From NCBI GenBank assembly GCA_033852075.1, contig JAWSVC010000003.1, forward strand, positions 70,397 to 134,396: a stretch of 64,000 nt of DNA, read 5' to 3'. The translations under genes were made by a program, and so were the position numbers. The notes beneath the pieces are model-generated. The model made no database searches and was not told the DNA's origin. It saw nothing but the letters and a program-made list of their open reading frames with translations. Numbering within the stretch: position 1 is the first letter of the stretch; each line of letters begins with the position of its first letter. Source of the stretch: QZLE01 sp033852075 (GTDB taxonomy: Bacteria; Pseudomonadota; Gammaproteobacteria; QZLD01). Shown here piece after piece: positions 35,168 to 44,731 of the stretch.

Positions 35168-37060
35168 ATGAATAGTGTTTATGATGCAGCCAGCATCGAA
35201 GTTTTATCTGGATTGGAACCAGTCAAAAAAAGACCAGGAATGTACACCGACACCTCGCGCCCCAACCATCTAGCTCAAGAGGTTATTGATAACAGTGTTG
35301 ACGAAGCCATGGCTGGTTTTGCCACAAAGATTGATGTAACCGTTTATACAGATGGTTCAATCGATGTTAAAGATAATGGGCGCGGAATGCCCATCGACAT
35401 ACACCCTAAAGAAAAGATACCCGGTGTTGAGGTTATTCTTACCAAGCTCCATGCTGGTGGCAAATTCTCCAATAAAAATTATCAGTTTTCTGGTGGCCTG
35501 CACGGCGTTGGTGTATCAGTAGTTAATGCGCTTTCAAAAAATCTTGAAGTCTGGATTCGCCGTGACAGCAAAGAGTACAATATCTCCTTTGCCGACGGGT
35601 TCAAAAGAACCGAGCTCGAAGAGATTGGCTCTGTTGGCAAACAAAACACCGGCACCACAATTCGTTTCTGGCCAGATGAAAAATACTTTGATTCTCCAAA
35701 ATTCTCTATTGGTAAACTCAAACATATCCTAAAAGCCAAGGCGGTACTTTGCCCTGGGCTATTAATTCGTTTTAAAGATGAGGCATCTGGCGAAAAAGAG
35801 GAATGGCAATATCTGGACGGACTAAAGGACTACCTTACCAGCTCTCTGGAAGGATTTGAGATTCTACCAGAGTCACCTTTTATCGGAACATTTAAGGGCG
35901 GACAAGAACAAGTAGAATGGGCTGTTGCATGGCTACCAGAAGGTGGCGAATACATCAATGAGAGCTACGTAAACCTAATCCCAACAGTCCAGGGAGGAAC
36001 CCACGTCAACGGCCTACGCACCGGCCTTACCGAGGCAATTCGAGAATTTTGCGACTTTAGAAATCTTTTACCACGCGGAGTCAAAATCAGTCCTGAAGAC
36101 GTATGGGAAAAGGTAAGTTTTATCCTTTCAGTAAAACTGGAAGACCCTCAATTTTCTGGTCAGACAAAAGAAAGATTATCATCACGTGAATGCGCTCCAT
36201 TTGTGTCTGGTGTTGTTAAGGATGCCTTCAGTCTATGGCTTAACGAACATACAGAAGCTGCAGAACAGATTGCAAATCTCGCCATCCAGAACGCACAAAA
36301 ACGCCTCAAATCCAGCAAAAAAGTGGTACGCAAAAAGGTGACAACCGGACCTGCCCTCCCAGGAAAACTGGCAGATTGCTCCAGTCAGGATCTTAGCGTT
36401 ACCGAGCTATTCCTAGTAGAGGGTGATTCGGCGGGAGGGTCTGCAAAACAGGCTCGCAACCGTGAATTTCAAGCCATCATGCCACTACGCGGCAAGATCC
36501 TTAACACCTGGGAAGTTGAATCAACTCAGGTTCTGGCTTCTCAAGAGGTACACGATATCTCAGTAGCTCTTGGCATTGAACCGGGCAACAACGACCTCAC
36601 CGGATTACGTTACGGCAAGATCTGCGTCCTTGCCGATGCCGACTCCGACGGTCTACATATTGCCACCCTGCTATGCGCATTATTCCTGCGTCATTTCCCT
36701 GCCCTGGTTAAGGCTGGACACGTATTTATCGCTATGCCTCCTCTTTTCCGTATCGACGTTGGAAAAAAGGTATTTTACGCCTTAGATGAATATGAAAAAC
36801 AAGGTGTTATTGACCGCATCAATGCAGAAAAGATCAAAGGGCAAATTACCACAACACGTTTTAAAGGTTTGGGTGAGATGAACCCTCTCCAGCTTCGCGA
36901 GACTACCATGGAACCAGATACCAGAAGGTTGGTTCAACTTACTATAGAAGAAGATGACGACACCTATGACATCATCGACATGCTGCTTTGTAAAAAACGC
37001 GCATCAGATAGAAAATCATGGTTAGAAGAAAAAGGCGATCTCGCGGACATTGAGGTCTGA
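35168..37060 (+). CDS. parE: DNA topoisomerase IV subunit B
   Basis: ParE is the ATPase subunit of topoisomerase IV, which separates daughter chromosomes. The 630-residue length matches ParE rather than GyrB. The ATP site is shown by EVIDNSVDEAMAG, DNGRGMPID and GGLHGVGVSVVNALS, and the TOPRIM domain by VEGDSAGGSAKQARNR and LADADSDGLHI. The parC start lies 17 bases downstream, so the two form one operon. This direct parE-parC adjacency is common in gammaproteobacteria. Confidence 0.96.
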   Translation: MNSVYDAASIEVLSGLEPVKKRPGMYTDTSRPNHLAQEVIDNSVDEAMAGFATKIDVTVYTDGSIDVKDNGRGMPIDIHPKEKIPGVEVILTKLHAGGKFSNKNYQFSGGLHGVGVSVVNALSKNLEVWIRRDSKEYNISFADGFKRTELEEIGSVGKQNTGTTIRFWPDEKYFDSPKFSIGKLKHILKAKAVLCPGLLIRFKDEASGEKEEWQYLDGLKDYLTSSLEGFEILPESPFIGTFKGGQEQVEWAVAWLPEGGEYINESYVNLIPTVQGGTHVNGLRTGLTEAIREFCDFRNLLPRGVKISPEDVWEKVSFILSVKLEDPQFSGQTKERLSSRECAPFVSGVVKDAFSLWLNEHTEAAEQIANLAIQNAQKRLKSSKKVVRKKVTTGPALPGKLADCSSQDLSVTELFLVEGDSAGGSAKQARNREFQAIMPLRGKILNTWEVESTQVLASQEVHDISVALGIEPGNNDLTGLRYGKICVLADADSDGLHIATLLCALFLRHFPALVKAGHVFIAMPPLFRIDVGKKVFYALDEYEKQGVIDRINAEKIKGQITTTRFKGLGEMNPLQLRETTMEPDTRRLVQLTIEEDDDTYDIIDMLLCKKRASDRKSWLEEKGDLADIEV

Positions 37061-37077
37061 TTTTAGGAACAGCAGGA

Positions 37078-39402
37078 ATGGAAACTACCGAACAAACATA
37101 TATCGAACACGAAACCACGGCGATAAAAGAATTTACCGAAAAGGCATACCTGGACTATTCCATGTATGTAATCCTTGATCGCGCACTTCCAAACATTGGC
37201 GATGGCCTGAAACCAGTACAAAGACGTATCATATACGCCATGTCTGAATTAGGTCTAAGTGCCGCATCTAAACACAAAAAATCAGCCCGTACCGTGGGTG
37301 ATGTATTGGGTAAATATCACCCACATGGTGATTCAGCATGTTACGAAGCCATGGTATTAATGGCGCAAAATTTCTCCTATCGCTATACCCTTGTAGATGG
37401 CCAGGGCAACTGGGGATCACCAGATGACCCCAAGTCATTCGCGGCCATGCGTTATACCGAATCAAGATTAACCGGCTACGCAAAAACCTTGCTGGCAGAA
37501 CTTGATCAAGGCACTGTAGAATGGGTTCCAAACTTTGATGGAACCATGCGCGAACCATCACTTCTTCCTGCACGTCTGCCAAATATCTTATTAAATGGCA
37601 GTACCGGTATCGCAGTAGGAATGGCAACCGACATCCCTCCTCACAATCTGCGTGAAGTAGCTAACGCCTGCATCAAGCTACTAGAAACCCCAAGCTCATC
37701 ATTAGATGATATCTGTGAAATAATTCATGGCCCCGACTTCCCAACCGATGCAGAGATCATCACTCCTCGCAATGAAATCATCAACATGTATGCAACCGGG
37801 CACGGTTCTATCAGAATGCGTGCATGCTATGAAATAGAAGAAGGCGATATAGTGATTAACGCCCTGCCGCACCAAGTATCCGGCAATAAAATTCTTGAGC
37901 AGATCGCACAGCAAATGCAAGCTAAAAAACTACCAATGGTTTCCGACCTGCGAGACGAATCTGACCACGAAAGCCCAACAAGACTAGTAATAACCCCAAG
38001 ATCAAATCGCATTGATGTAGAAGCATTAATGAACCACTTATTTGCCACCACCGATCTTGAACGCACCTATCGAGTCAATCTGAACATGATAGGGCTAAAC
38101 GGCAGGCCTCAGGTTAAACCGCTAATGGAAATTTTATCCGAGTGGCTGATGTATAGAATAGAAACTGTGCGTAAGCGTCTGCAATGGCGTTTAGACAAAG
38201 TTCTTGATCGTCTGCACATCTTAGATGGTTACCTGATCGCATTCCTTAATATCGACGAAGTTATCGCCATCATCCGTAACGAAGATGAGCCAAAACCAGT
38301 TTTAATGGAGCGTTTTGGGCTTTCTGATATTCAGGCAGAGGCCGTACTTAACCTTAAACTTCGTAATCTGGCAAAACTGGAAGAATTTAAGATCAAGGCA
38401 GAACAAGAAGAACTAGCTAAAGAAAGAGATAAGCTGGAACTTATACTTGGTTCTAACCAACGCCTGAAAACTCTGGTCAAAAATGAGATCAAAGAGGATG
38501 CAGAAAACTATGGTGATGAGCGCAGATCCAAAATAGTTGAGCGCTCAGCAGCACAAGCACTTAAACAGACCGATCTTGTTCCAAGTGAAGCTGTAACCAC
38601 TGTCATATCACAGAAGGGATGGGTACGCCTAGCCAAAGGTCATGACATTGATCCAGAATCGCTTAATTATAAATCAGGCGACGAATACCTAGATCATGCT
38701 CGCGGACGCAGCAACCAACAAGCTGTCTTTATCGACAGTTCCGGACGCTCATACTCAACGTCAGCGCACACCCTGCCTTCGGCCAGAGGCCAAGGCGAAC
38801 CACTAACTGGCAAGTTCACCCCTCCATCAGGAGCAAACTTCTGCAATACACTGCTTGGCAAAAGTAGCGACCAATACCTTATCGCCTCTAATTTTGGCTA
38901 CGGTTTTATCACCAAACTGGAAAACCTTTATTCCAAAAACAAGGCAGGAAAAGCCCTGCTTTCTTTACCAACTGGTTCAGAGGTAATGTCTCCAGTTAAG
39001 GTAAACAGTATTGAATGCTACAATATCGCCGCCATCTCCAGCGCTGGATACCTACTTATCTTCCCGGTTTCCGAACTACCAATCCTAAACAAAGGAAAAG
39101 GCAATAAGATCATCGGGGTGCCTCCCGCAAAACTAAAGGCAGGCGAAGAACTGGTAACTACTCTTGCAGTATTTCCACAAGAATCAGCAATAACTCTGCA
39201 TTGCGGTCAACGCCATCTAACCATCAAACCCAATGATGTTGAGCTATATCAAGGTGAACGGGGACGCAGAGGCAAAAAACTACCGCGCGGATTCCAAAGA
39301 GTTGACGAGATAACCTTTTCAGAATCTGAACCAGAAGCTGATTCCATTGAAGAACAACCAAACTCAGAGATTAGCGAACAACCAAAGTTAGATCTGGAAT
39401 AG
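37078..39402 (+). CDS. parC: DNA topoisomerase IV subunit A
   Basis: ParC is the DNA-cutting subunit. The 774 residues include the winged-helix region with the catalytic tyrosine in AAMRYTESRL. The quinolone-determining stretch is HPHGDSACYEAMVLMAQ; the serine and glutamate that mutate in resistant strains have the sensitive form. The C-terminal beta-pinwheel is short and ends in an acidic tail rich in Glu and Pro. The 212 bases after it hold a 10-bp inverted repeat (39417-39464) but no clear T-run. Confidence 0.96.
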   Translation: METTEQTYIEHETTAIKEFTEKAYLDYSMYVILDRALPNIGDGLKPVQRRIIYAMSELGLSAASKHKKSARTVGDVLGKYHPHGDSACYEAMVLMAQNFSYRYTLVDGQGNWGSPDDPKSFAAMRYTESRLTGYAKTLLAELDQGTVEWVPNFDGTMREPSLLPARLPNILLNGSTGIAVGMATDIPPHNLREVANACIKLLETPSSSLDDICEIIHGPDFPTDAEIITPRNEIINMYATGHGSIRMRACYEIEEGDIVINALPHQVSGNKILEQIAQQMQAKKLPMVSDLRDESDHESPTRLVITPRSNRIDVEALMNHLFATTDLERTYRVNLNMIGLNGRPQVKPLMEILSEWLMYRIETVRKRLQWRLDKVLDRLHILDGYLIAFLNIDEVIAIIRNEDEPKPVLMERFGLSDIQAEAVLNLKLRNLAKLEEFKIKAEQEELAKERDKLELILGSNQRLKTLVKNEIKEDAENYGDERRSKIVERSAAQALKQTDLVPSEAVTTVISQKGWVRLAKGHDIDPESLNYKSGDEYLDHARGRSNQQAVFIDSSGRSYSTSAHTLPSARGQGEPLTGKFTPPSGANFCNTLLGKSSDQYLIASNFGYGFITKLENLYSKNKAGKALLSLPTGSEVMSPVKVNSIECYNIAAISSAGYLLIFPVSELPILNKGKGNKIIGVPPAKLKAGEELVTTLAVFPQESAITLHCGQRHLTIKPNDVELYQGERGRRGKKLPRGFQRVDEITFSESEPEADSIEEQPNSEISEQPKLDLE

Positions 39403-39416
39403 GTTAATAATCATTT

Positions 39417-39464
39417 AATCAACGGGGTATACCGGTTCGTTGTAACTGTTACATCCCGTTGATT
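39417..39464 (+). terminator. Inverted repeat after parC
   Basis: AATCAACGGG and CCCGTTGATT pair perfectly across 28 bases, starting 15 bases after the parC stop. No U-tract follows, so it may end transcription poorly or protect the 3' end. Confidence 0.4.
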
Positions 39465-39614
39465 ATCAATCTTCTCCCCAATAAAACCTTCAAAACATGA
39501 ATTGGTTACTATTCTCTTAGTGACATCAGTTGCAAACATAACCCCGCGACCTAGTAAATATATTATCCAAGACCTATTATTCTAATAGTATTCTTCCTAA
39601 ATGGGTCAATCTGA

Positions 39615-41507
39615 ATGAACGTGCTTAAGGCAATTGCCTTGTTTTTTATATTATTAATATACGCAAATTCTGCGATATCTGGGAATATTGATGTAAATAT
39701 TACTCCTAATAGTTATTCCATTGGCAAACAACTTAAATACCTTAAAGATGAAACCGGAAAATTAACTGCAAATAAACTGATAACTAGGGAAGAAATAAAT
39801 TGGCAAGAAGTTTCAAATGACATTCCAAGTTATGGTTTTGATAATTCAAACTTCTGGTTCTCTTTCTCTGTTTCAAATTCATCCAATACCCCCCTCGAAA
39901 GAATAATTACTATTGGGTACCCTCTTCTGGATAAAATTGATTTTTACCTATATTCGGGAACTAATCTCATAAAACAATTAAAATCTGGAGATAACATTAG
40001 CTTTGACCAAAGACCAATTAAAAGCAGGTATTTCGCATTTCCTTTTAATATTGATTCCAAACAAAACCTAACTGTACTAATAAATATAAAAACTGAAGGA
40101 TCTACCCAACTGCCAATTGATATTGTCGAAAATACAAAATTCCATGAGGAATGCCAAAGGAGCTTGATAATAGACATTATTTTTATTGGAGCTATGCTTG
40201 GCGTAGCCTCATATAACCTAATGTTATTTTTATCTATTCGCGAGGCTAACTACGGCTATATATATTATATTGCATATGTCATTTCATATTCAGCTATGCA
40301 CATTACTATTCGAGGCATTGGCTACCAATGGCTTTGGCCATCATATGTAGGTGGAAATGAAACCATTTTGTTCTTATTCCTCTGCGGAACAATAATATTT
40401 TCCATCCTATTCAGCATCGACTTCCTTGACCTAAAAAATCAAAAAACCTGGACATATCACGCCCTATCATTATTGCTAACACTAAGTATCGCCACATTTT
40501 TATGTTCTTTCTTAATCAGTTATTCGCTAAAAATTCAAGCCATTGTTATTTTCATAATAATTGGTTCAGTTATCATGTTTTATGCCGGTATTGTTCAATG
40601 GTTAAGGGGCAACCATGCCGCAAAAATTTATTCAATTGCCTGGGCGGTTTTCTGGTTTGGAGCACTATTAATCGGACTTAATAAATTTGGAGTTATTCCT
40701 AGAACATTCTTAACAGAGTATGCCACACAGATTGGCACAACAATTGTGGCATTTCTACTGTCAATGGCGCTTGCCGAAAGAATAAATTCAGCCAAAAAGA
40801 AAAATTTCGAACTTCAAGAATTAGCTCTCGAGCATGAAAGAAATGCAAGAGAAGCCAAAGAGCAAGCGTTAGAAGTCCAGAAAAAAGCAAATGAAGAGCT
40901 TGAAAAAAGAGTTAAATCTCGCACTCAAGACCTAGAAAAAGCTCTAAATGAACTGTCCCTAGCCAATGTTGAACTAAATAACCTTAGAACCATTGATTCC
41001 TTAACTCAAATAAATAATCGAACTCATTTTGATGAAACAATATATAAAGAATGGAAAAGAGCATCTAGATCAGAAGATGACTCTCTATCCCTTATGATGA
41101 TAGACGTAGATCATTTCAAACGGATAAACGACACCTATGGTCACTTAACCGGAGATGAAGTTCTAAAACAAATAGCTCAAATAATCTCATTAACTATTAA
41201 GCGACCAAGCGACACATTAGCAAGATATGGTGGCGAAGAATTTTCCATAATCCTTCCTCATACAAAATTTGAAGGCGCTATGACACTTGCCGAAAGAGTT
41301 CGCAGCGTATGTGAACAAAGCCAGCTTATTGCTCACAATGCAAAACTTACAGTAACAATTAGCATTGGAGTTTCTACAATTTTGAATTTTGACACCAGCA
41401 AATATGATATTTCTGACCTAATCAATTCAGCTGATCAAGCCCTCTATAAATCAAAACAAAATGGAAGAAACCAGGTTAATGGCAATATATTGAATGAAAA
41501 TAAATAA
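39615..41507 (+). CDS. 7TMR-DISM diguanylate cyclase (GGDEF)
   Basis: This 630-residue protein makes cyclic di-GMP from GTP. A signal peptide is followed by a periplasmic 7TMR-DISMED2-type sensor (to about residue 180) and a seven-helix membrane domain (about 185-390). A coiled coil (about 390-455) leads to a GGDEF domain with the active motif RYGGEEF. The inhibitory I-site RPSD lies five residues ahead of GGEEF, so product feedback is likely. The DISM sensors of this kind often bind carbohydrates or other small outside ligands; the signal here is unknown. It converges on the BASS transporter gene with 22 bases between stop codons. Confidence 0.93.
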   Translation: MNVLKAIALFFILLIYANSAISGNIDVNITPNSYSIGKQLKYLKDETGKLTANKLITREEINWQEVSNDIPSYGFDNSNFWFSFSVSNSSNTPLERIITIGYPLLDKIDFYLYSGTNLIKQLKSGDNISFDQRPIKSRYFAFPFNIDSKQNLTVLINIKTEGSTQLPIDIVENTKFHEECQRSLIIDIIFIGAMLGVASYNLMLFLSIREANYGYIYYIAYVISYSAMHITIRGIGYQWLWPSYVGGNETILFLFLCGTIIFSILFSIDFLDLKNQKTWTYHALSLLLTLSIATFLCSFLISYSLKIQAIVIFIIIGSVIMFYAGIVQWLRGNHAAKIYSIAWAVFWFGALLIGLNKFGVIPRTFLTEYATQIGTTIVAFLLSMALAERINSAKKKNFELQELALEHERNAREAKEQALEVQKKANEELEKRVKSRTQDLEKALNELSLANVELNNLRTIDSLTQINNRTHFDETIYKEWKRASRSEDDSLSLMMIDVDHFKRINDTYGHLTGDEVLKQIAQIISLTIKRPSDTLARYGGEEFSIILPHTKFEGAMTLAERVRSVCEQSQLIAHNAKLTVTISIGVSTILNFDTSKYDISDLINSADQALYKSKQNGRNQVNGNILNENK

Positions 41508-41529
41508 TTTTTTGTCACTCGAATGAACG

Positions 41530-42402
41530 TTAGTCCAATCCATGTCTAGAAACCCAAGTAATCGCGACTAGCACCAGCGATGTTGATATCATAACTGGAG
41601 AATAAACGATCGCAGGAATAGCCATAGTCTGATTCTCCAGCATAGTAGTTGCAATCACTATAGCCAAAGCCCCATTTTGAATTCCAACCTCAATCGCGAT
41701 TGATCTACGTTGATCCTCTGGCAATTTGAGAAGCCTTGCGATTATATATCCACCTCCCATAGTGATAAAGCAAAGGGCGTAACCAGCCAATCCAGACTCC
41801 TTAATATATTCCCAAATAACATCACCTTGCTTAATAAATACCCCAGCAACCAGCACCAATAAAAGAATCATCGAAACAAACTTAACCGGCTTAACCATTT
41901 TGCGCGCCAATTCAGGCTTAAACCGATTAATCACCATGCCGATTGAAATTGGCAATACTGACAATATCAACATAAGAAAACTGCTTTTACTAACCGATAT
42001 CTTTGCAACATTCTCAGCCTGACCAAAAGCATCAAGAGATAGCGTTATTGCCAGAGGAATTGTAACGATAGTATACATGCTACTTATAACCGTTAGAGAT
42101 ACTGAAAGCGCTGCATCACCTCGACACATAAACGCCACCAAATTAGAACCGGGACCACCAGGGCAAGCAGCAAGAATCATCAAACCAACCGATAATTCTG
42201 GACGCATATCAAAAAATACAGCCAATAAATAACCAACAAAAGGAATCAACAACAACTGTAACAAAAAACCAACTATTACAGCCTTGGGGTAACGAATAAT
42301 CCGCATAAAATCATCTTTGGTAAGACACATCCCCATACCTACCATCATCAAGATCAATGCTGCCGGAGCAACCTTTAATATAACTGCCATCATTGAATTC
42401 AT
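41530..42402 (-). CDS. Bile acid:sodium symporter (BASS) family transporter
   Basis: The 290-residue inner-membrane protein has nine or ten hydrophobic helices and the family motifs ILAACPGGPGSNLVAF (first crossover) and IEVGIQNGALAIVIATT (second crossover). BASS proteins import organic anions with sodium; bacterial members move substrates such as pantoate, pyruvate or sulfonates, and I cannot choose between them. It is transcribed alone. The ATG at 42402 is used; later methionines at codons 4 and 5 are possible. Confidence 0.9.
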   Translation of the reverse strand: MNSMMAVILKVAPAALILMMVGMGMCLTKDDFMRIIRYPKAVIVGFLLQLLLIPFVGYLLAVFFDMRPELSVGLMILAACPGGPGSNLVAFMCRGDAALSVSLTVISSMYTIVTIPLAITLSLDAFGQAENVAKISVSKSSFLMLILSVLPISIGMVINRFKPELARKMVKPVKFVSMILLLVLVAGVFIKQGDVIWEYIKESGLAGYALCFITMGGGYIIARLLKLPEDQRRSIAIEVGIQNGALAIVIATTMLENQTMAIPAIVYSPVMISTSLVLVAITWVSRHGLD

Positions 42403-42605
42403 GCATTACCCCTTAGTTTTTGCATATATTATCACAACTACTATTTTTTGAGATTTCAATATTAATACCCAAGGCTGTATTTCCAGAATTACAAACCAAA
42501 ACCACCGGGTCATGTAAAAATATGAAGCATGTTAAATAGCAGAAAATGATTCTATCGTTTGGGAGCTTATTTCTTACGAATAATCTATTATCCACACCCA
42601 TTAAA

Positions 42606-42646
42606 AAAAGAGTGCATGGTTTTACCTGCACTCTTTTGTTTTTTAT
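42606..42646. terminator. Isolated bidirectional terminator-like hairpin
   Basis: AAAAGAGTGCA pairs fully with TGCACTCTTTT (11 bp), with T-runs on both sides. No annotated gene reads into it from either side. The rest of 42403-42647 shows no convincing gene, so it may end an unannotated small RNA or insulate UPF0158. Confidence 0.6.
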
Positions 42647-42647
42647 A

Positions 42648-42686
42648 TTGAGTCTTTAATATTAACTGACTACTATTATTAGTAGT
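42648..42686 (+). promoter_or_regulatory. Promoter of the UPF0158 gene with palindrome
   Basis: TTGAGT, 17 bases, TACTAT can serve as -35/-10. The perfect inverted repeat ACTACT-ATTATT-AGTAGT (42669-42686) covers the -10 and could be an operator. Confidence 0.4.
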
Positions 42687-42710
42687 AAACATACAAAATA
42701 GAGGGATACT

Positions 42711-43172
42711 ATGAGTTTGCCAATTAAGTTAAAGGACGTGCTAGATGCACTTATATACACAGAAGACGATTGCACAACCTATATCAACAAAGTTACAGGT
42801 GAGATTGCAACCATCAGTGACGAAGAATCCAACTATGCTCACGAAGAGATCGACCAAACCTCTCCTGAATGGATAATTGCCGGTAGAGTAAGAGTAAAAC
42901 AAGTACTTGAGTCTGAAGACTTTCTTGAGATGCCATCCAAGTTTGACCTGCATGAAGAAAGTATGATGAAAAATTTCTGTAACACTATAGAAAAAGAAGA
43001 TGTTAAGAACTATTTACTAAAGACTTTAGGCAGTTCTTCAGCAGCAGAGAATTTTAGTCAATATGTTGAAAAGTTTGATTTACACAAACAATGGATAACG
43101 TATCGCGACAATTCAATAAAAGATATTGCTATTAAATTCCTTCAGGAAAAATCTATACCATATCAAGACTAA
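42711..43172 (+). CDS. UPF0158 family protein
   Basis: This 153-residue cytoplasmic protein looks like the uncharacterised UPF0158 family: an N-terminal segment with YINKVTGEIATISDEE, a central acidic part, and a C-terminal helical part with WITYRDNSIKDIAIKFLQE. No catalytic residues are known to me. The thioesterase gene remnant begins directly after its stop codon, so the two were probably an operon before the transposon arrived. Confidence 0.75.
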   Translation: MSLPIKLKDVLDALIYTEDDCTTYINKVTGEIATISDEESNYAHEEIDQTSPEWIIAGRVRVKQVLESEDFLEMPSKFDLHEESMMKNFCNTIEKEDVKNYLLKTLGSSSAAENFSQYVEKFDLHKQWITYRDNSIKDIAIKFLQEKSIPYQD

Positions 43173-43230
43173 AGGACTTATTGTATCTCACACTACTGAA
43201 CTGGAAGTTCGTGACTATGAATGCGATATT
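43173..43230 (+). pseudogene. 5' part of YbgC-like thioesterase gene, cut by Tn3 element
   Basis: In the frame following UPF0158, codons for ELEVRDYECDI run up to the transposon. Joined across the element, leaving out one ATATT copy, they read ECDI-QGVVNNSVYQNY, the hot-dog thioesterase motif DxxGxVNN with the catalytic aspartate of the family. No canonical start codon is visible in frame after the UPF0158 stop; an ATT at 43180 or a start inside UPF0158 is possible. The other half is at 48847-49208. Confidence 0.85.
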
Positions 43231-43263
43231 GGCTATTTTTGCCCATCCCCCGATATGGTTAAA
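43231..43263 (+). repeat. Left terminal inverted repeat of the Tn3 element
   Basis: Begins GGCTATTTTTGCCCATCCCC and continues CCGATATGGTTAAA. It matches the right end except for one base in 33. Confidence 0.95.
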
Positions 43264-43356
43264 AACATCAAGAAAGTAATAAGTGATAGTGACCGGGTAG
43301 CTGCGATAACCGCCAATTTTTGAAAATGATAGAGAGCTCAAATCAAGTCGCGCTCC

Positions 43357-43623
43357 TTACTTAGCAGTTCCGGAAAAACGATATTTGCCGAATATATAAT
43401 TAATCACAAGTACGAAGATAACCAGGGAACAGCCAAAGACAGTTATAAATTCTAAGTCAGAAGCCAGCCCGGGATTTTGCCCGTCATCTATTTTGCTATA
43501 AACAGTCCAAAGCCTCTCTGATAGACCTTGAAATATACTCACGTTATACCATAGATATGTAGTAAGGCAGGTCAATAAAAAACTTGTCACTGCTAGTGTG
43601 GTTTTTTTTAGCCCTTTTTTCAT
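43357..43623 (-). CDS. Small two-helix membrane protein, probable immunity protein
   Basis: This 88-residue protein has two hydrophobic helices (about 9-27 and 61-78). Between them lies a loop of about 33 residues (LSERLWTVYSKIDDGQNP...SDLE) that should face the periplasm. The start ATG overlaps the stop codon of the Tlde1-like toxin gene by four bases, a tight coupling typical of toxin-immunity pairs. Tlde1/DUF2778 toxins act on periplasmic peptidoglycan precursors, so a membrane or periplasmic guard is expected. The immunity role is inferred from position and topology. Confidence 0.7.
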   Translation of the reverse strand: MKKGLKKTTLAVTSFLLTCLTTYLWYNVSIFQGLSERLWTVYSKIDDGQNPGLASDLEFITVFGCSLVIFVLVINYIFGKYRFSGTAK

Positions 43624-44108
43624 TTTACGGTCAGCCTTCCATAATATTCAATTTCGGTACCAGGAATTTTCCCGTTTTTACCATTCTTTATAATGGATTT
43701 AAACTGAATAAAATCTTTTTCTTCAGAAAACACGACACACCCATCACTTCTTCCTAGCGGGCCTTTAGGATGCATTCTAAACTGACCTCTTTTAATCTTG
43801 TTGCAGTAAACAATATCATCAATCTTTTCATCAATAGCATATAGAGCCAACCACTGGTCCCGTCCAGTAAATAAATCCCTTAAGGGACCAAGCAATCCTC
43901 CAGACTGTCTATCTATAATATAGTAAACGCCTGTTGGTATTGGCCCATGATTTGGGACACATGCTGATAACTTTTTGTTTCTGTGTTCTCCTGAACCAGA
44001 AAATGCAGCAAAAGAATTGGAATTACATTTTACTGCGCTCATTTCCTTGCCATTTAGTTCAAACGTACATTCAGTCATTTTCTCACCATTCCTGTGTTGC
44101 TTATTCAT
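43620..44108 (-). CDS. Tlde1/DUF2778-like L,D-transpeptidase-fold toxin
   Basis: The 162-residue protein has the DUF2778 (Tlde1) pattern: FSGSG near 36-40, GPIPTGVYYIIDR near 55-67, DQWLALYAIDEKIDD near 84-98 and the active-site stretch RGQFRMHPKGPLGRSDGCVV with His113 and Cys124. Tlde1 proteins are type VI effectors that cut or exchange D-amino acids on peptidoglycan stem peptides of competitors. No signal peptide is seen. The start at 44108 lies four bases after the tnpR stop; the ATG at 44078 (MTECTFEL) is an equally good family start. It is cargo of a Tn3 transposon; no type VI genes are in the window. Confidence 0.82.
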   Translation of the reverse strand: MNKQHRNGEKMTECTFELNGKEMSAVKCNSNSFAAFSGSGEHRNKKLSACVPNHGPIPTGVYYIIDRQSGGLLGPLRDLFTGRDQWLALYAIDEKIDDIVYCNKIKRGQFRMHPKGPLGRSDGCVVFSEEKDFIQFKSIIKNGKNGKIPGTEIEYYGRLTVK

Positions 44109-44112
44109 ATGA

Positions 44113-44724
44113 TTATGCCTTTAAAACACGCTGCCCATATTCACGAAGTTGTCCAGCTGGATCTACATATTTATATAGAGCTTGCTTACTGATTCCCAGT
44201 TCCTTGCATAGCTCACTAACACTGCAATCCCTGTTTTTCATTGAAGCCTGTGCCAATCGAACTTGAGATTTTGTTAGTTTGAATGTGCGCCCACCTTTAC
44301 GTCCTCTGGCTCTTGCGGCTGCAAGTCCTGCTTTTGTGCGCTCACTGATTAATTCCCTTTCAAACTCAGCAAGTGCAGCAAATATTCCAAAAACCAGCTT
44401 GCCGCTGGCGGTTGTGGTATCAATTTCAGCACCTTGGCCAGTCAAAACCTTAAAGCCTATTTCCCTGTCAGCTAGGTTGTGTACTGTATTCACCAGGTGC
44501 TTTAAATTTCTGCCTAGCCGGTCAAGCTTCCATACAATAAGTACATCACCTGGTCTGAGTGCTTTTAAGCAAGCTTCCAGTCCTGGACGATTATCGGATT
44601 TACCGGAAATTTCGTCCTTGTAGATAAATTCTTTGTCTACACCGGCGGCAACCAGAGCATCAACCTGCAAGTCCAACACCTGGCTTCCATCTGATTTTGA
44701 AATACGAGCATAACCAATAAGCAT
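44113..44724 (-). CDS. tnpR: Serine resolvase TnpR of the Tn3 element
   Basis: TnpR resolves Tn3 cointegrates at the res site. The 203-residue protein has the resolvase fold with YARISKSDGSQ (catalytic serine near residue 10), the conserved arginines in WKLDRLGRNLKHL, and the extended helix FAALAEFERELISERT. A helix-turn-helix (SVSELCKELGISKQALYKYV) forms the C-terminus. It is complete. A KilA-N gene stands between it and the presumed res site, which is unusual. Confidence 0.95.
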   Translation of the reverse strand: MLIGYARISKSDGSQVLDLQVDALVAAGVDKEFIYKDEISGKSDNRPGLEACLKALRPGDVLIVWKLDRLGRNLKHLVNTVHNLADREIGFKVLTGQGAEIDTTTASGKLVFGIFAALAEFERELISERTKAGLAAARARGRKGGRTFKLTKSQVRLAQASMKNRDCSVSELCKELGISKQALYKYVDPAGQLREYGQRVLKA

Positions 44725-44731
44725 ATTCTAC

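Noticed and set aside
42413..42631. 72-codon minus frame between BASS and UPF0158
   Set aside because: It begins inside a terminator hairpin, has no ribosome site and no protein-like pattern.
43126..43323. 65-codon frame spanning UPF0158 end and transposon left end
   Set aside because: It is the truncated thioesterase frame running into the terminal repeat, recorded as a pseudogene instead.
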